Positions 16,701 through 23,826 of a DNA stretch of 64,000 nt are shown here, piece after piece; positions within the stretch are counted from its first letter, which is position 1; each line of letters opens with the position of its first letter. The notes beneath the pieces are model-generated. The model had not been told where the DNA came from. It saw only the letters and a list, made by a program, of their open reading frames with translations, and did no database searches. Origin of the DNA: Bradyrhizobium elkanii USDA 76 (lineage in GTDB: Bacteria; Pseudomonadota; Alphaproteobacteria; Rhizobiales; Xanthobacteraceae); assembly GCF_023278185.1 (NCBI RefSeq), contig NZ_CP066356.1:5882001-5946000 (forward strand), read 5' to 3'. The translations under genes were made by a program, and so were the position numbers.

Positions 16701-18615
16701 CGGCGGTGTCGTAGCTGGCGGTGCCGTCGACGTCGCCCTTGGTGATGGTTGCGGTCGCAGTCGCGGTGCCGAGCGTGCCATTGGCAACGCCGCCGGCTTC
16801 GACGAGGTTGTGATCGACCAGCGCCGAAACCGTCGGATTGTCGTTGCTGCCGTCGATGGTGAACACGACGTTGGTGGATGCCGTGGCGGTGCCATCGGTG
16901 ACCGGAACGGTGAAGGTCTCGGTCGGATGGCTGCTGGTGTTGAGCGCCTGGGTGGCGGTCAGCGTATCGTCGAGCGCATAGGTGAGCGTGTTGCTGCCGG
17001 TATGCAGCGTGGCGGTGCCGTAGGTCCCGGCCTTGGTCCAATTGCCGGAGCCGGCATCGGTCCAGCCGTCGCTGGTCAAGGCGGCGGTGTCGTAGCTGGC
17101 GGTGCCGTCGACGTCGCCCTTGGTGATGGTTGCGGTCGCAGTCGCGGTGCCGAGCGTGCCATTGGCAACGCCGCCGGCTTCGACGAGGTTGTGATCGACC
17201 AGCGCCGAAACCGTCGGATTGTCGTTGCTGCCGTCGATGGTGAACACGACGTTGGTGGATGCCGTGGCGGTGCCATCGGTGACCGGAACGGTGAAGGTCT
17301 CGGTCGGATGGCTGCTGGTGTTGAGCGCCTGGGTGGCGGTCAGCGTATCGTCGAGCGCATAGGTGAGCGTGTTGCTGCCGGTATGCAGCGTGGCGGTGCC
17401 GTAGGTCCCGGCCTTGGTCCAATTGCCGGAGCCGGCATCGGTCCAGCCGTCGCTGGTCAAGGCGGCGGTGTCGTAGCTGGCGGTGCCGTCGACGTCGCCC
17501 TTGGTGATGGTTGCGGTCGCAGTCGCGGTGCCGAGCGTGCCATTGGCAACGCCGCCGGCTTCGACGAGGTTGTGATCGACCAGCGCCGAAACCGTCGGAT
17601 TGTCGTTGCTGCCATGGATCGTCACCGTCAGCGTCGTGGTAGCCGTCGCCCCCGTGGTATCTTTTACTGTATAGGAGAACGTATCCGTCAGCGTGTCACT
17701 AAACGTGCGCAGCGCCTCGACCGCGCCCTGGCCGTTGTTCACCGTATAGGTATAAGAGCCATCGGTATTGAGATGCAGGGTACCGTGCGCACCAACCACA
17801 TCGGTGCCGGCGCCCGAGCTCAACGCGGCACTGGTGGTGCCCGCCACAACGCCCGCGACCGCCTTGGAAGCTGCATTGAAATCGAAATCGTTCGTTAGGA
17901 CGTTGCCGGTCGGATTGACGCCAGCAGTGCCGTTATTAATACCGCCCGCTTCTGTCGCCGATGCTGTATCGGCAGTGGCTGCGATAGTAAGATTGCCCGA
18001 GGCATCACGTACTTCAACTTTCTCGATCGCAGAAACCTGCAAATTGAGAGTTTTGAAGGTATAGATGGTACCGTCGGCTTGTCCGGTTTGAGCACTGATG
18101 TGCGCAGGAACCCAGACGTTCTTATAATATGAAATCTCGGCCCGAATATCTGCATCGGCTAACTGCGCGGCGCTCAGCCAGATCTGGAGCGTATCGACAT
18201 CCGGCGTCGCCCCCGCCTTGCCGAGCTGCACAGCACCATTTCCGCCGTCGTAGGAGTCGTAGCCCTGGAATGTTGTACCTGAGACGACCGTAGACGCGCC
18301 AACAATGCCGAGACTCGTCTGATCGGTTCCTGAATAAATAGTCCCGCCGCTGATTTGCTGGTTGGTGGCGGTGAAGCCGGTCGATCCCAAGATGTACTGA
18401 TTTTCATAGGCCTTATATATCAGGGTATCGGATCCTGATCCGCCCAAAACGGTATCAAAGCCGCTGCCGCCGTTAAGGGTGTCGTCTCCAGAACCACCGT
18501 TGAGACGATCGCTACCTGCACCTCCGTACAGCGTGTCGTTGCCAGAACCTCCGACCAGATTGTCGTTAGTGGTTCCCGTCATGATAATGGTGGTGTCGCC
18601 GCTGGCGCTTGCCAT
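10786..18615 (-). CDS. Giant RTX/VCBS-repeat protein, probable type I secretion substrate
   Basis: A 2609-residue acidic, Thr/Ala/Gly-rich protein without signal peptide. Order of parts: RTX calcium-binding nonapeptides at the N-terminus (GGSGNDTLYGGAGSDRLNGG, about residues 20-65); a VCBS-type cadherin-like domain; eleven identical 127-residue repeats (about 335-1735) each ending VVFTIDGSNDNPTVS; another VCBS domain; an Ig-like domain (PPTVISITGG...); a second RTX-like stretch (WSGDDHLTGSSGHDTFVF); and a beta-helical C-terminus rich in GTIE/GTLEATG motifs. The ATG at 18615 has GGAG before it. The exporter genes follow on the same strand, so it is probably exported by them and acts at the surface or outside. 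An adhesin or matrix function is inferred from the repeats. The tail GQYDPNGF...TVITYDPHHIA is the likely C-terminal export signal. Confidence 0.88.
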   Translation of the reverse strand: MASASGDTTIIMTGTTNDNLVGGSGNDTLYGGAGSDRLNGGSGDDTLNGGSGFDTVLGGSGSDTLIYKAYENQYILGSTGFTATNQQISGGTIYSGTDQTSLGIVGASTVVSGTTFQGYDSYDGGNGAVQLGKAGATPDVDTLQIWLSAAQLADADIRAEISYYKNVWVPAHISAQTGQADGTIYTFKTLNLQVSAIEKVEVRDASGNLTIAATADTASATEAGGINNGTAGVNPTGNVLTNDFDFNAASKAVAGVVAGTTSAALSSGAGTDVVGAHGTLHLNTDGSYTYTVNNGQGAVEALRTFSDTLTDTFSYTVKDTTGATATTTLTVTIHGSNDNPTVSALVDHNLVEAGGVANGTLGTATATATITKGDVDGTASYDTAALTSDGWTDAGSGNWTKAGTYGTATLHTGSNTLTYALDDTLTATQALNTSSHPTETFTVPVTDGTATASTNVVFTIDGSNDNPTVSALVDHNLVEAGGVANGTLGTATATATITKGDVDGTASYDTAALTSDGWTDAGSGNWTKAGTYGTATLHTGSNTLTYALDDTLTATQALNTSSHPTETFTVPVTDGTATASTNVVFTIDGSNDNPTVSALVDHNLVEAGGVANGTLGTATATATITKGDVDGTASYDTAALTSDGWTDAGSGNWTKAGTYGTATLHTGSNTLTYALDDTLTATQALNTSSHPTETFTVPVTDGTATASTNVVFTIDGSNDNPTVSALVDHNLVEAGGVANGTLGTATATATITKGDVDGTASYDTAALTSDGWTDAGSGNWTKAGTYGTATLHTGSNTLTYALDDTLTATQALNTSSHPTETFTVPVTDGTATASTNVVFTIDGSNDNPTVSALVDHNLVEAGGVANGTLGTATATATITKGDVDGTASYDTAALTSDGWTDAGSGNWTKAGTYGTATLHTGSNTLTYALDDTLTATQALNTSSHPTETFTVPVTDGTATASTNVVFTIDGSNDNPTVSALVDHNLVEAGGVANGTLGTATATATITKGDVDGTASYDTAALTSDGWTDAGSGNWTKAGTYGTATLHTGSNTLTYALDDTLTATQALNTSSHPTETFTVPVTDGTATASTNVVFTIDGSNDNPTVSALVDHNLVEAGGVANGTLGTATATATITKGDVDGTASYDTAALTSDGWTDAGSGNWTKAGTYGTATLHTGSNTLTYALDDTLTATQALNTSSHPTETFTVPVTDGTATASTNVVFTIDGSNDNPTVSALVDHNLVEAGGVANGTLGTATATATITKGDVDGTASYDTAALTSDGWTDAGSGNWTKAGTYGTATLHTGSNTLTYALDDTLTATQALNTSSHPTETFTVPVTDGTATASTNVVFTIDGSNDNPTVSALVDHNLVEAGGVANGTLGTATATATITKGDVDGTASYDTAALTSDGWTDAGSGNWTKAGTYGTATLHTGSNTLTYALDDTLTATQALNTSSHPTETFTVPVTDGTATASTNVVFTIDGSNDNPTVSALVDHNLVEAGGVANGTLGTATATATITKGDVDGTASYDTAALTSDGWTDAGSGNWTKAGTYGTATLHTGSNTLTYALDDTLTATQALNTSSHPTETFTVPVTDGTATASTNVVFTIDGSNDNPTVSALVDHNLVEAGGVANGTLGTATATATITKGDVDGTASYDTAALTSDGWTDAGSGNWTKAGTYGTATLHTGSNTLTYALDDTLTATQALNTSSHPTETFTVPVTDGTATASTNVVFTIDGSNDAPVAKADTGEVNEDATLTVLAANGVVQGTTGGSVADTDVDNATNTLVVSGVVAGTGAVTQGVGVATSIAGTYGHLTLNANGSYSYVADTANSLATGVTAMDTFTYTAKDPGGLVSNSTTLKITVTGTNDAPVLDPSKTPVLTAENQGSGAPAGAVGTLVSSLVDLNPPSGGVDNVTDVDTGAVVGIALTGTDTSHGTWFFSTNNGTTWNPVGAVSNSTALLLSADANTRLYFQPSAGFTGIDTNAITFRAWDQTSGSNGAKVDTSLNGGTTAFSTTTDTANLTINATDTTPPTVISITGGNSLPAGNSETITFTFSEKVANLTLGDISLNDSSNGTSLSNLQTADGGLTWTATFTKGSSNSTTITVFNSGTSAATDPYWTDLAGNAGVGGGSLTISKKAPAGVSGQQINLGLEQPEGNDTAVSLTITNLPTAWIVPNGSKLSDGSWAVTETDISALTIVTPVEFVGAAVITVSATWANPDGSFGTLLVGDNVEAYAPGSPIFAWSGDDHLTGSSGHDTFVFSQPIGNDVVHSFEVSSDVIDLISYGWQSFADVQAHTADNASGNAVITLADGQTITLDDVHASDLTAANFEFDVTPTVENPGPMTIGDGAMLPLSGIMHNTGTIELQASGDDTLLQIIQTGITLNGGGHVVLSDDDHNIIAGTASNVTLDNVDNMISGAGQIGQGSLTLSNEGTIDATGSHALVIDTGANVISNAGTLEATGTGGLMLASAVANSGLIWANGGTVTAQGEVTGNGGALISGAGTIEFGAASAAGVIFDTTAAGHLILDDAFHFSGTVSGLDGNDDIDIKGVSFGAGTTLSFTENEAGTGGTLTVSDGAHTANIVLLGQYDPNGFAEKADAANGTVITYDPHHIA
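13412..17612 (-). repeat. Array of eleven 381-bp tandem repeats inside the giant gene
   Basis: The unit is 381 bases (127 codons). Landmarks such as CGAGGTTGTGATCGACCAG and the junction before each copy recur at exact 381-base steps (for example 13793, 14174, 14555). All copies I compared are identical at the nucleotide level, and all reading frames repeat identically. The unit encodes one cadherin-like/VCBS-type bead. Because the unit contains no stop in at least two other frames, long antisense and shifted frames run through the whole array; these are artefacts of the repeat. Confidence 0.96.
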
Positions 18616-18688
18616 TAGAGATGCTCCAATAATTCTTTTCGTACAATTCGCGTCACAGCTTCTGCTATTTGATCAAACGGATGCGTGA

Positions 18689-18898
18689 TTAGCTGGCTCG
18701 ATTCCGGGAATGATGTCTTGATAGAGCGACAGGAAAAGCAATCAGAGCCGGCCGATCACTAGCCGGAGTGAGCGCAGGCTCGATCGGAAGATCGGCTGAC
18801 GATGAAGAAGCAGAATTTGAAATTCCTTGGAGGCGCGATTCAACTTCGGACCAGTTGATCAGTGGCTGGGCCTTCGGGATGAAATTGACGCGACTCAA
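18689..18898 (-). CDS. Small hypothetical protein upstream of the giant gene
   Basis: A possible 69-residue protein from a TTG at 18898, preceded by AAGGAG at good spacing (AAGGAGTGTGTATTG). It begins MSRVNFIPKAQPLINWSEVE and ends in a Ser/Pro/Ala-rich tail. It lies 73 bases upstream of the giant RTX/VCBS gene on the same strand and could be cotranscribed. I do not recognise a family. It has no membrane segment or signal peptide. The good ribosome site is the main support; the frame could be chance. Confidence 0.35.
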   Translation of the reverse strand: MSRVNFIPKAQPLINWSEVESRLQGISNSASSSSADLPIEPALTPASDRPALIAFPVALSRHHSRNRAS

Positions 18899-19485
18899 TA
18901 CACACTCCTTGAACTCTGCTAACGCAGAGCAGGCGTGATCGCACCCGAAAATCAATTCACAACAACACGCACGATGCCCATCAGCAATATTCGTGGGGCG
19001 CGCGGCCAAAGGCCGCCCATGTGCCATTAGACGCCTACCGTGAAAAGACTCCGACCGCCATTACCCTGCCCGTTTCGCGTGCGGCCCTGCACTCCGCATG
19101 CTCGCAATTTTTCTTGTCTTTAAATATTCAGCTTCGAGAGGCTTCGGCGCCTGGCCCGCAAGACTGCGGGCGCCCAAACCTCTAAATCTAATTGAATGCA
19201 ATTTGCCGCAAATTTGCGCAGCCGTCTAGAGCCGAGCGATTTGCTCTACTTTAACGATTAACGCCGTGCCGCCATGGAGTTCCCTCCTGTCTTCAACAAT
19301 GCCCCGTTGATTTACGGGCCGCCCCAAACGTCGTATCCGGGCGCAACGCCGGTTTGGGCGCCGCGGGCTCCGACGCCATCCCGACCATGCCTTGTTTCGT
19401 CACTGAACAGTTCGAGCTTATAGCGAGCCTGTCTCCAAATGCAGTGCATGCTGGGCAACGTCAAGAACAGCCTGCAGCGGACGCT
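18899..19485. other. Gene-free stretch upstream of the giant-protein operon
   Basis: About 590 bases with lower G+C than the surroundings. It contains a strong GC-rich hairpin near 19150-19175 (GCCCGCA, loop AGAC, TGCGGGC) and an A/T-rich part near 19190-19260. It is the likely promoter region for the RTX/VCBS operon. No coding frame in it is convincing. Confidence 0.4.
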
Positions 19486-19996
19486 TCAATAACAAGTCCC
19501 GGAATCCCCTCCGAGCCGGCCGCAACTCTCCCCATTGGACTGCCGGCACTGTGTGAGCGCCAGCGGCGGCTTGCTGGCGTCCGCGGGCGCGGCCGATAGC
19601 CTGCTGCGTTCCTCTTCGAGAAGCTGCGAATGAAGCTTCTGGATCCGGATGTTGCGCTCGAGCAGGGACATCGTTCTTGTCTGAACCCGCTCGGCCGGCG
19701 CCTTGCGCAGGGCGTTCTCCCGATCGAGCAGCTCGGGAAACGGCAGCAGCGGCCGGACGAGCTCGGTCACCTGATCACGCAGGACGCTCGCGCCACGGGT
19801 TGCGCGATCTGATCCGGAAACTCGGCATTCCGCCAGCGCTCCGCTCAGGTTGACCGTTGCCGCCATCGATACCGGTGTCGCCTCCGGTATCGTTGCCGCC
19901 GCTGGCGCCGGCTCTCTGGGCGCTGTTGCCGTCTCCGTTGTTGGCTCCGCTACCGGTCCCGCCTCCTTTTCGATGGCCTGGCGAACGGCCCGCAGC
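19486..19996 (-). pseudogene. Truncated copy of the lipoprotein-like gene at 21014
   Basis: On the minus strand the last ~110 residues match the protein encoded at 21014-21706 closely: LDRENALRKA...QTRTMSLLERNI, IQKLHSQLL-EERSRLSAA and the terminal NGESCGRLGGDSG. Relative to that copy there is a 5-base deletion near the GAATGCCG segment and a 1-base deletion about 60 bases later. The frame between them is therefore scrambled and then restored. The 5' part with the signal sequence is missing: similarity stops near 19996 and resumes with what lies far upstream of the intact copy. This is a decayed duplicate. Confidence 0.7.
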
Positions 19997-20012
19997 GCTC
20001 GATGAGAACCGT

Positions 20013-20102
20013 GTTGGCGTTTGGCGAAAATTTCCGCTTCTTCCCGGCCAAGCCATTGCTCTAGGATTAGCCATTTCAGGTAGGGCGCTCACCCACGATG
20101 CA
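20013..20102 (+). repeat. Duplicated intergenic segment, copy 1
   Basis: About 90 bases with the landmarks TTGGCGAAAATTT, TTGCTCTAGGAT and GCGCTCACCCACGATGC that recur in the same order at 22277-22361. Both copies lie to the right of a copy of the lipoprotein-like gene. This shows that a whole segment was duplicated and that about 0.7 kb was later lost from this copy. Confidence 0.7.
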
Positions 20103-20162
20103 CCCGTGGATTTAGAACCACACACGCCACCTGAGACAAACAGAGGCAAAACGAAGATTCAA

Positions 20163-20270
20163 ATGATGTTCAACGTCACGAGAACCGAATTCCTCCTCTA
20201 TGTCATCGCCGCATTGACCGTTGCAGTGCTTATCGCTTGGGACGAACCGTGGATCATGGGGCGAATCTGA
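20163..20270 (+). CDS. Possible small single-pass membrane protein
   Basis: A 35-residue frame starting at tandem ATGs (20163/20166) with the sequence MFNVTRTEFLLYVIAAL followed by more hydrophobic residues and a short charged tail. It would form one membrane helix. Only a weak purine-rich ribosome site is visible (AGAGGCAAAACGAAG). No family is recognised and it lies in a decaying region, so it may be a chance frame. Confidence 0.25.
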   Translation: MMFNVTRTEFLLYVIAALTVAVLIAWDEPWIMGRI

Positions 20271-21013
20271 AGGTGTCCTTGAGAGACCGGCACGCGATGC
20301 AATCCGCAGGCTTTGACGAGAAAACCTGGGGCGCCGGGCATGCCGACGCAGCCCTCGGAGGTACGCGGTACGCTAATTAAGTCTGATCGCGGATCTACGA
20401 GATGACGCCCCACTGGTCGACTACTGCGCGCCAGGCCAGATCCTGCGCTGGCCCTTCCATTTGCCAGCGACGTAAGACCGAGGTGCGCCTTGGTGTTGCC
20501 GAGCACTTGGTTTTGCGCCCAGGTGACGGCCGGAGGCGCGCCAAGCTCGCTCTCGATCCGCCAGACGACGGGTCGTACATCATCGAGTTGATGGCGCGCC
20601 TCAGCGGTTGACCTTCACCAGCTCGCCCTCCCCGGGATCAGCGATGGCGCACCTAGGGTCGCGCGTTCATGGCCGAGCGACAGGATCTCGCGAGAAAGCC
20701 GTAGCCAACCGGACCGGTCTCATAACAGAAATGCATCTACAAACTGGCTGGCGATTCGTTCAACGATTCGGCACATACATGCCCGTCGCCAACACGTCGA
20801 CCTCTTGGAAAAACGAACCTCTCGTTCCCGGCCTGTTTCGGCGATCGCAATAGCATTTCCAAGCTTCGTAACGTAGATTCCGACAAAGCTTCCCAACAAT
20901 CTGTCACGGCTCGTCCTCCTGTGATGAGGATCGGCTCGGACCGCCCAAGTGCCCCTCGGACGCGCAGTGTGGGGCGAGCCACCTACCGGAAGAGGCGGAC
21001 ATACGGCCTTCAC
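20271..21013. other. Gene-poor decayed stretch
   Basis: About 740 bases with many short overlapping frames on both strands (for example around 20395-20611), none with a recognisable product, good ribosome site or signal peptide. It separates the truncated and intact copies of the duplicated gene. I read it as remnant DNA. Confidence 0.4.
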
Positions 21014-21706
21014 TCAATAACACGCCCCAGAGTCCCCGCCGAGCCGGCCGCAACTCTCACCATTGGATTGCCGCCACTGCGTGACGGCGAGCTGCGGCTT
21101 GCTCCCGTCCGCTGTCGCGGCTGATAGCCTACTGCGCTCTTCATCGAGGAGCTGCGAATGAAGCTTCTGGATCTGGATGTTGCGCTCGAGCAGCGACATC
21201 GTTCTTGTCTGAACCTGCTCGGCCAGCGCCTTGCGCAGCGCATTCTCGCGGTCGAGCAGTTCGGGAAACGGCATCAGCGGCCGGACGAGATCGGTCGCCT
21301 TGATCACGCAGGACGCCCGCGCCACGGCTTGCGCGATCTGATCCGGAAACGCGCTCCGGCATTCCGCGAGTGCGCCGTTCAGGTTGACCGGTTCCGCCGC
21401 CGGTGCCGGCGTCCCTGTCGCCTCCGGCGTCGGTCTCGTTGTCGCCGCTGGTGTCGGCTCTGTGGCCGCTGTTGCCGTCTCCGTTATTGGATCCGGTGCC
21501 GGTCCCGCCTCCTTCTCGATGGCCTGGCGAGCGGCCCCGCAACAGGATAGCATGATGCAGAACGAGAGAACGACCAGGCATCTCGCGCGCCTTGCCCAAC
21601 ACTCCCTGCCGCCCGCCTCGATCGGACGCCCGATTGCCACATCGATCACGGCAAGCCCCATCGCGAGCGCCCCACCCTGCCTCCTGCTGATCGGAACATC
21701 GAGCAA
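21014..21706 (-). CDS. Putative lipoprotein with coiled coil, family unknown
   Basis: Up to 230 residues. A hydrophobic stretch CLVVLSFCIMLSCCGA has a lipobox-like end (LSC-C), then a low-complexity Pro/Ala/Thr linker (about residues 70-105). A conserved-looking C-terminal part follows, with a helical, probably coiled-coil section (LLDRENALRKALAEQVQTRT onward to EERSRLSAA). It ends in NGESCGRLGGDSGACY. The true start is unclear: ATG at 21706 or 21661 gives a long N-region before the hydrophobic part, and the ATG within the hydrophobic part would be too short. A truncated duplicate lies at 19486. I do not recognise the family; an envelope lipoprotein is the best guess. Confidence 0.5.
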   Translation of the reverse strand: MLDVPISRRQGGALAMGLAVIDVAIGRPIEAGGRECWARRARCLVVLSFCIMLSCCGAARQAIEKEAGPAPDPITETATAATEPTPAATTRPTPEATGTPAPAAEPVNLNGALAECRSAFPDQIAQAVARASCVIKATDLVRPLMPFPELLDRENALRKALAEQVQTRTMSLLERNIQIQKLHSQLLDEERSRLSAATADGSKPQLAVTQWRQSNGESCGRLGGDSGACY

Positions 21707-22421
21707 TGGGTCGATCGCGACGGCTCGTTAGCGATGCGTGCGCGAGGCTGGTTGAGGCGGCGCGACAGACACGCCGCCGCGCATCCACACCCGCCCGCTA
21801 GAATAACCATCTGCGTAATGTGGGGACGCAAGGCCGTCCTTCCTGCGGCGAAATTGGTATCGACCAAAATCTGCATCTGCAAAAAAGTGGTATCTCGAAA
21901 TATCGCGCCGGCACGAAATGATGCCGCTACACTAGATTGACTTTAGATGTAGTTTTGTCGGTGACGCAACAATCGCCTTGTGAGTAGCGGCGCGGCGGCA
22001 CGGCCGCGCTGCACCTTTGCTCGGCATCCACGGCGGGCGTGCATTCGTTTCTGACGCTGCAGAGATCAGAATCGGCGCAGCGCACGCGCTCGAACCGGCG
22101 TGCCATCGAATCGCCATGGCGGCCGACTTTTCTGCGCCGGCGAATGCGCCTCCGTGCTTCGTCGGCGCGAACGGCCGCATCGTTGTTCAACGACAATCGT
22201 TTTGTTTGCGTGGGCGGCCAGCCGCGCGCTTTCGACCGTTATGTTATCAACAGGCGCATGATTCGTATGGCATCCGGGTTGGCGAAAATTTTCACTTTTT
22301 CCAGGCCGAGTCCTTGCTCTAGGATCAGTCATTTCAGTATTGGCGCTCACCCACGATGCGCTCGAGAATTATTCAAAACCAAAGCGTACAGCGACTGATC
22401 CGGGCGTCATGGGGACTTGAG
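21707..22421. other. Gene-poor stretch with duplicated segment, copy 2
   Basis: About 700 bases upstream of both the lipoprotein-like gene (minus) and the NYN gene (plus), so it should carry both promoters. The part 22277-22361 is the second copy of the segment at 20013-20102. Several short frames overlap here on both strands without recognisable products. Confidence 0.4.
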
Positions 22422-22958
22422 ATGACCGATCGCATTGCACTTTTCATCGACGGCGCGAATCTTCACACCACGGTCAAGAACCTCGGTTTTGAAATCGATT
22501 TCAGGCGACTGCTCTCGGAGTTCGGCAAGTATGGACAGATCGTCCGCGCCTACTTCTACACGGTCGTGAGAGACGACGACGAGTTCAGCAGCCTTCGGCC
22601 GCTGGTGGATTGGCTCGATTACAACGGATATGCGGTCAGGAGAAAGTTAGCCAAAACCCACGATGACGGCGAAGGGAGGCGGCGAATGAAGCGCAGCATC
22701 GGCATCGAGCTCGCGGTCGACGCATTGGAAATCGCGCACCGCATCGACCACGCGTACCTGTTCTCTGGCGACGGTGATTTGCGCGCCGTTGTCGAAGCCG
22801 TCAGGCGGGCTGGTGTCCGGGTGACGGTCGTTTCCAGCATCCGAACCAAGCCTCCCATGATCGCCGATGAGCTTCGCAGGCAAGCTGACGTCTTCCTCGA
22901 ACTCGAAAGCCTCAGGGCATCGATCGAACGTCCGCCGCATCCGATCGCCCCGGAGTGA
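22422..22958 (+). CDS. NYN domain-containing (PIN-like nuclease) protein
   Basis: A 178-residue protein of the NYN/LabA-like family. The first acidic motif is at the start (ALFIDGANLH, Asp10 and Asn13). The middle has IGIELAVDALE and the final acidic cluster is LFSGDGDLRAVVEAVRRAG. These Asp residues form the metal-binding nuclease site in the PIN-like fold. Family members act on RNA; the target here is unknown. The ATG at 22422 places the protein directly at the domain start; the longer frame from 22356 translates part of a duplicated intergenic segment and is rejected. No partner gene is adjacent. Confidence 0.85.
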   Translation: MTDRIALFIDGANLHTTVKNLGFEIDFRRLLSEFGKYGQIVRAYFYTVVRDDDEFSSLRPLVDWLDYNGYAVRRKLAKTHDDGEGRRRMKRSIGIELAVDALEIAHRIDHAYLFSGDGDLRAVVEAVRRAGVRVTVVSSIRTKPPMIADELRRQADVFLELESLRASIERPPHPIAPE

Positions 22959-23106
22959 AGCCACGGACGACGCCGACGTTGCCGCTGAGATCGGCCGGAT
23001 ACCGGAGCGCGGCCGTGTCAGCCACATCCGTACATCACCGAGTTGCGCAGGCCGCTCGGAGACATCAGTATGATTCCAACCAACGCAACTGCAGAGGGGA
23101 GAATCA

Positions 23107-23562
23107 ATGTGGAGGTCGGTCGGCTGCCTGTTGTTGTTCTTGGCGGCGACGAGCGCAGCGGTAGCTGAACCTTCAAAGTTCACCTGCGACACGCCGCGCG
23201 GCAAGCGGATCGAGCCTGGCACCTCAGGCAAAGGCAGTGACGTTCGATGGATCGATGACGATCTGGACGCGGTCCGGCCCGCTGTTGTGATCGATGGCCA
23301 GACCTTCACGGTCACGTGGGGAACGTCGGTCGCGATTGAAGGCAGGGGAACCAAGGTCATGACCTATGTTTTCGCCGCCGCCCAACGCACCGCTGCGTCG
23401 ATCGTTGCGACCCGCGTGGACGAGTCCACTGCAGAGATCTTCCGGTTCTATTTTGCCAGCAGGTCGCTTTACAAACTGACCAGCCGGCTGGACGGCCCCT
23501 CGTCAGACCCAAAGGCCCCGCCCCTCGTCGCGACCTACCTCGCGACCTGCCACGAACAGTAG
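23107..23562 (+). CDS. Secreted protein of unknown function
   Basis: A 151-residue protein with a signal peptide (MWRSVGCLLLFLAATSAAVA) and two Cys residues in the mature part (FTCDTPRGK near the start, ATCHEQ at the end) that could pair. A GAGGGGAGAATCA ribosome site precedes the ATG. The body looks like a small beta-rich periplasmic domain (FTVTWGTSVAIEG, IFRFYFASRSLYKLTS). I do not recognise a family. It stands alone between the NYN gene and the adhesin-export operon. Confidence 0.65.
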   Translation: MWRSVGCLLLFLAATSAAVAEPSKFTCDTPRGKRIEPGTSGKGSDVRWIDDDLDAVRPAVVIDGQTFTVTWGTSVAIEGRGTKVMTYVFAAAQRTAASIVATRVDESTAEIFRFYFASRSLYKLTSRLDGPSSDPKAPPLVATYLATCHEQ

Positions 23563-23826
23563 CCTCGCTGGCCGGCCATTAGGACAAACTTAACTGACCT
23601 GCTGTTCCGGGTTTCGGTGTTGCTCCTTGGCAACCATCCCGAGCCCAAGCAAATACAACTAAAGTATTGAAATTTAATCAAAATCTTGAGATTCTGCTCA
23701 CCCGTCCGCCATGACATGCCCCCACTTAGAGCCACTGTGTGGCTCAAATGTCATAGGTCGCGGAACTGTCCTTTGTTACCCTTTGGAGGATTCTACAGAA
23801 TATTTTTGTGAGTAGGGGCTGAGATT

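Noticed and set aside
13412..17612. Regular repeats as a CRISPR array
   Set aside because: Units are 381 bp, contiguous and protein-coding with no spacers; no cas genes are present.
13498..17898. A 1466-residue plus-strand frame and a 1346-residue shifted minus-strand frame across the 381-bp repeats
   Set aside because: The repeat unit is a multiple of three without stops in these frames, so length is an artefact. The minus-strand frame at 10786-18615 has recognisable domains and continues beyond the array on both sides.
19141..19190. GC-rich hairpin as a tRNA or small RNA gene
   Set aside because: The stem and loop do not fit a cloverleaf, and there is no clear promoter or terminator pair; only a plain hairpin can be supported.
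20395..20611. Short overlapping frames on both strands in the decayed region
   Set aside because: No ribosome site, family or signal peptide; codon pattern does not favour either strand.
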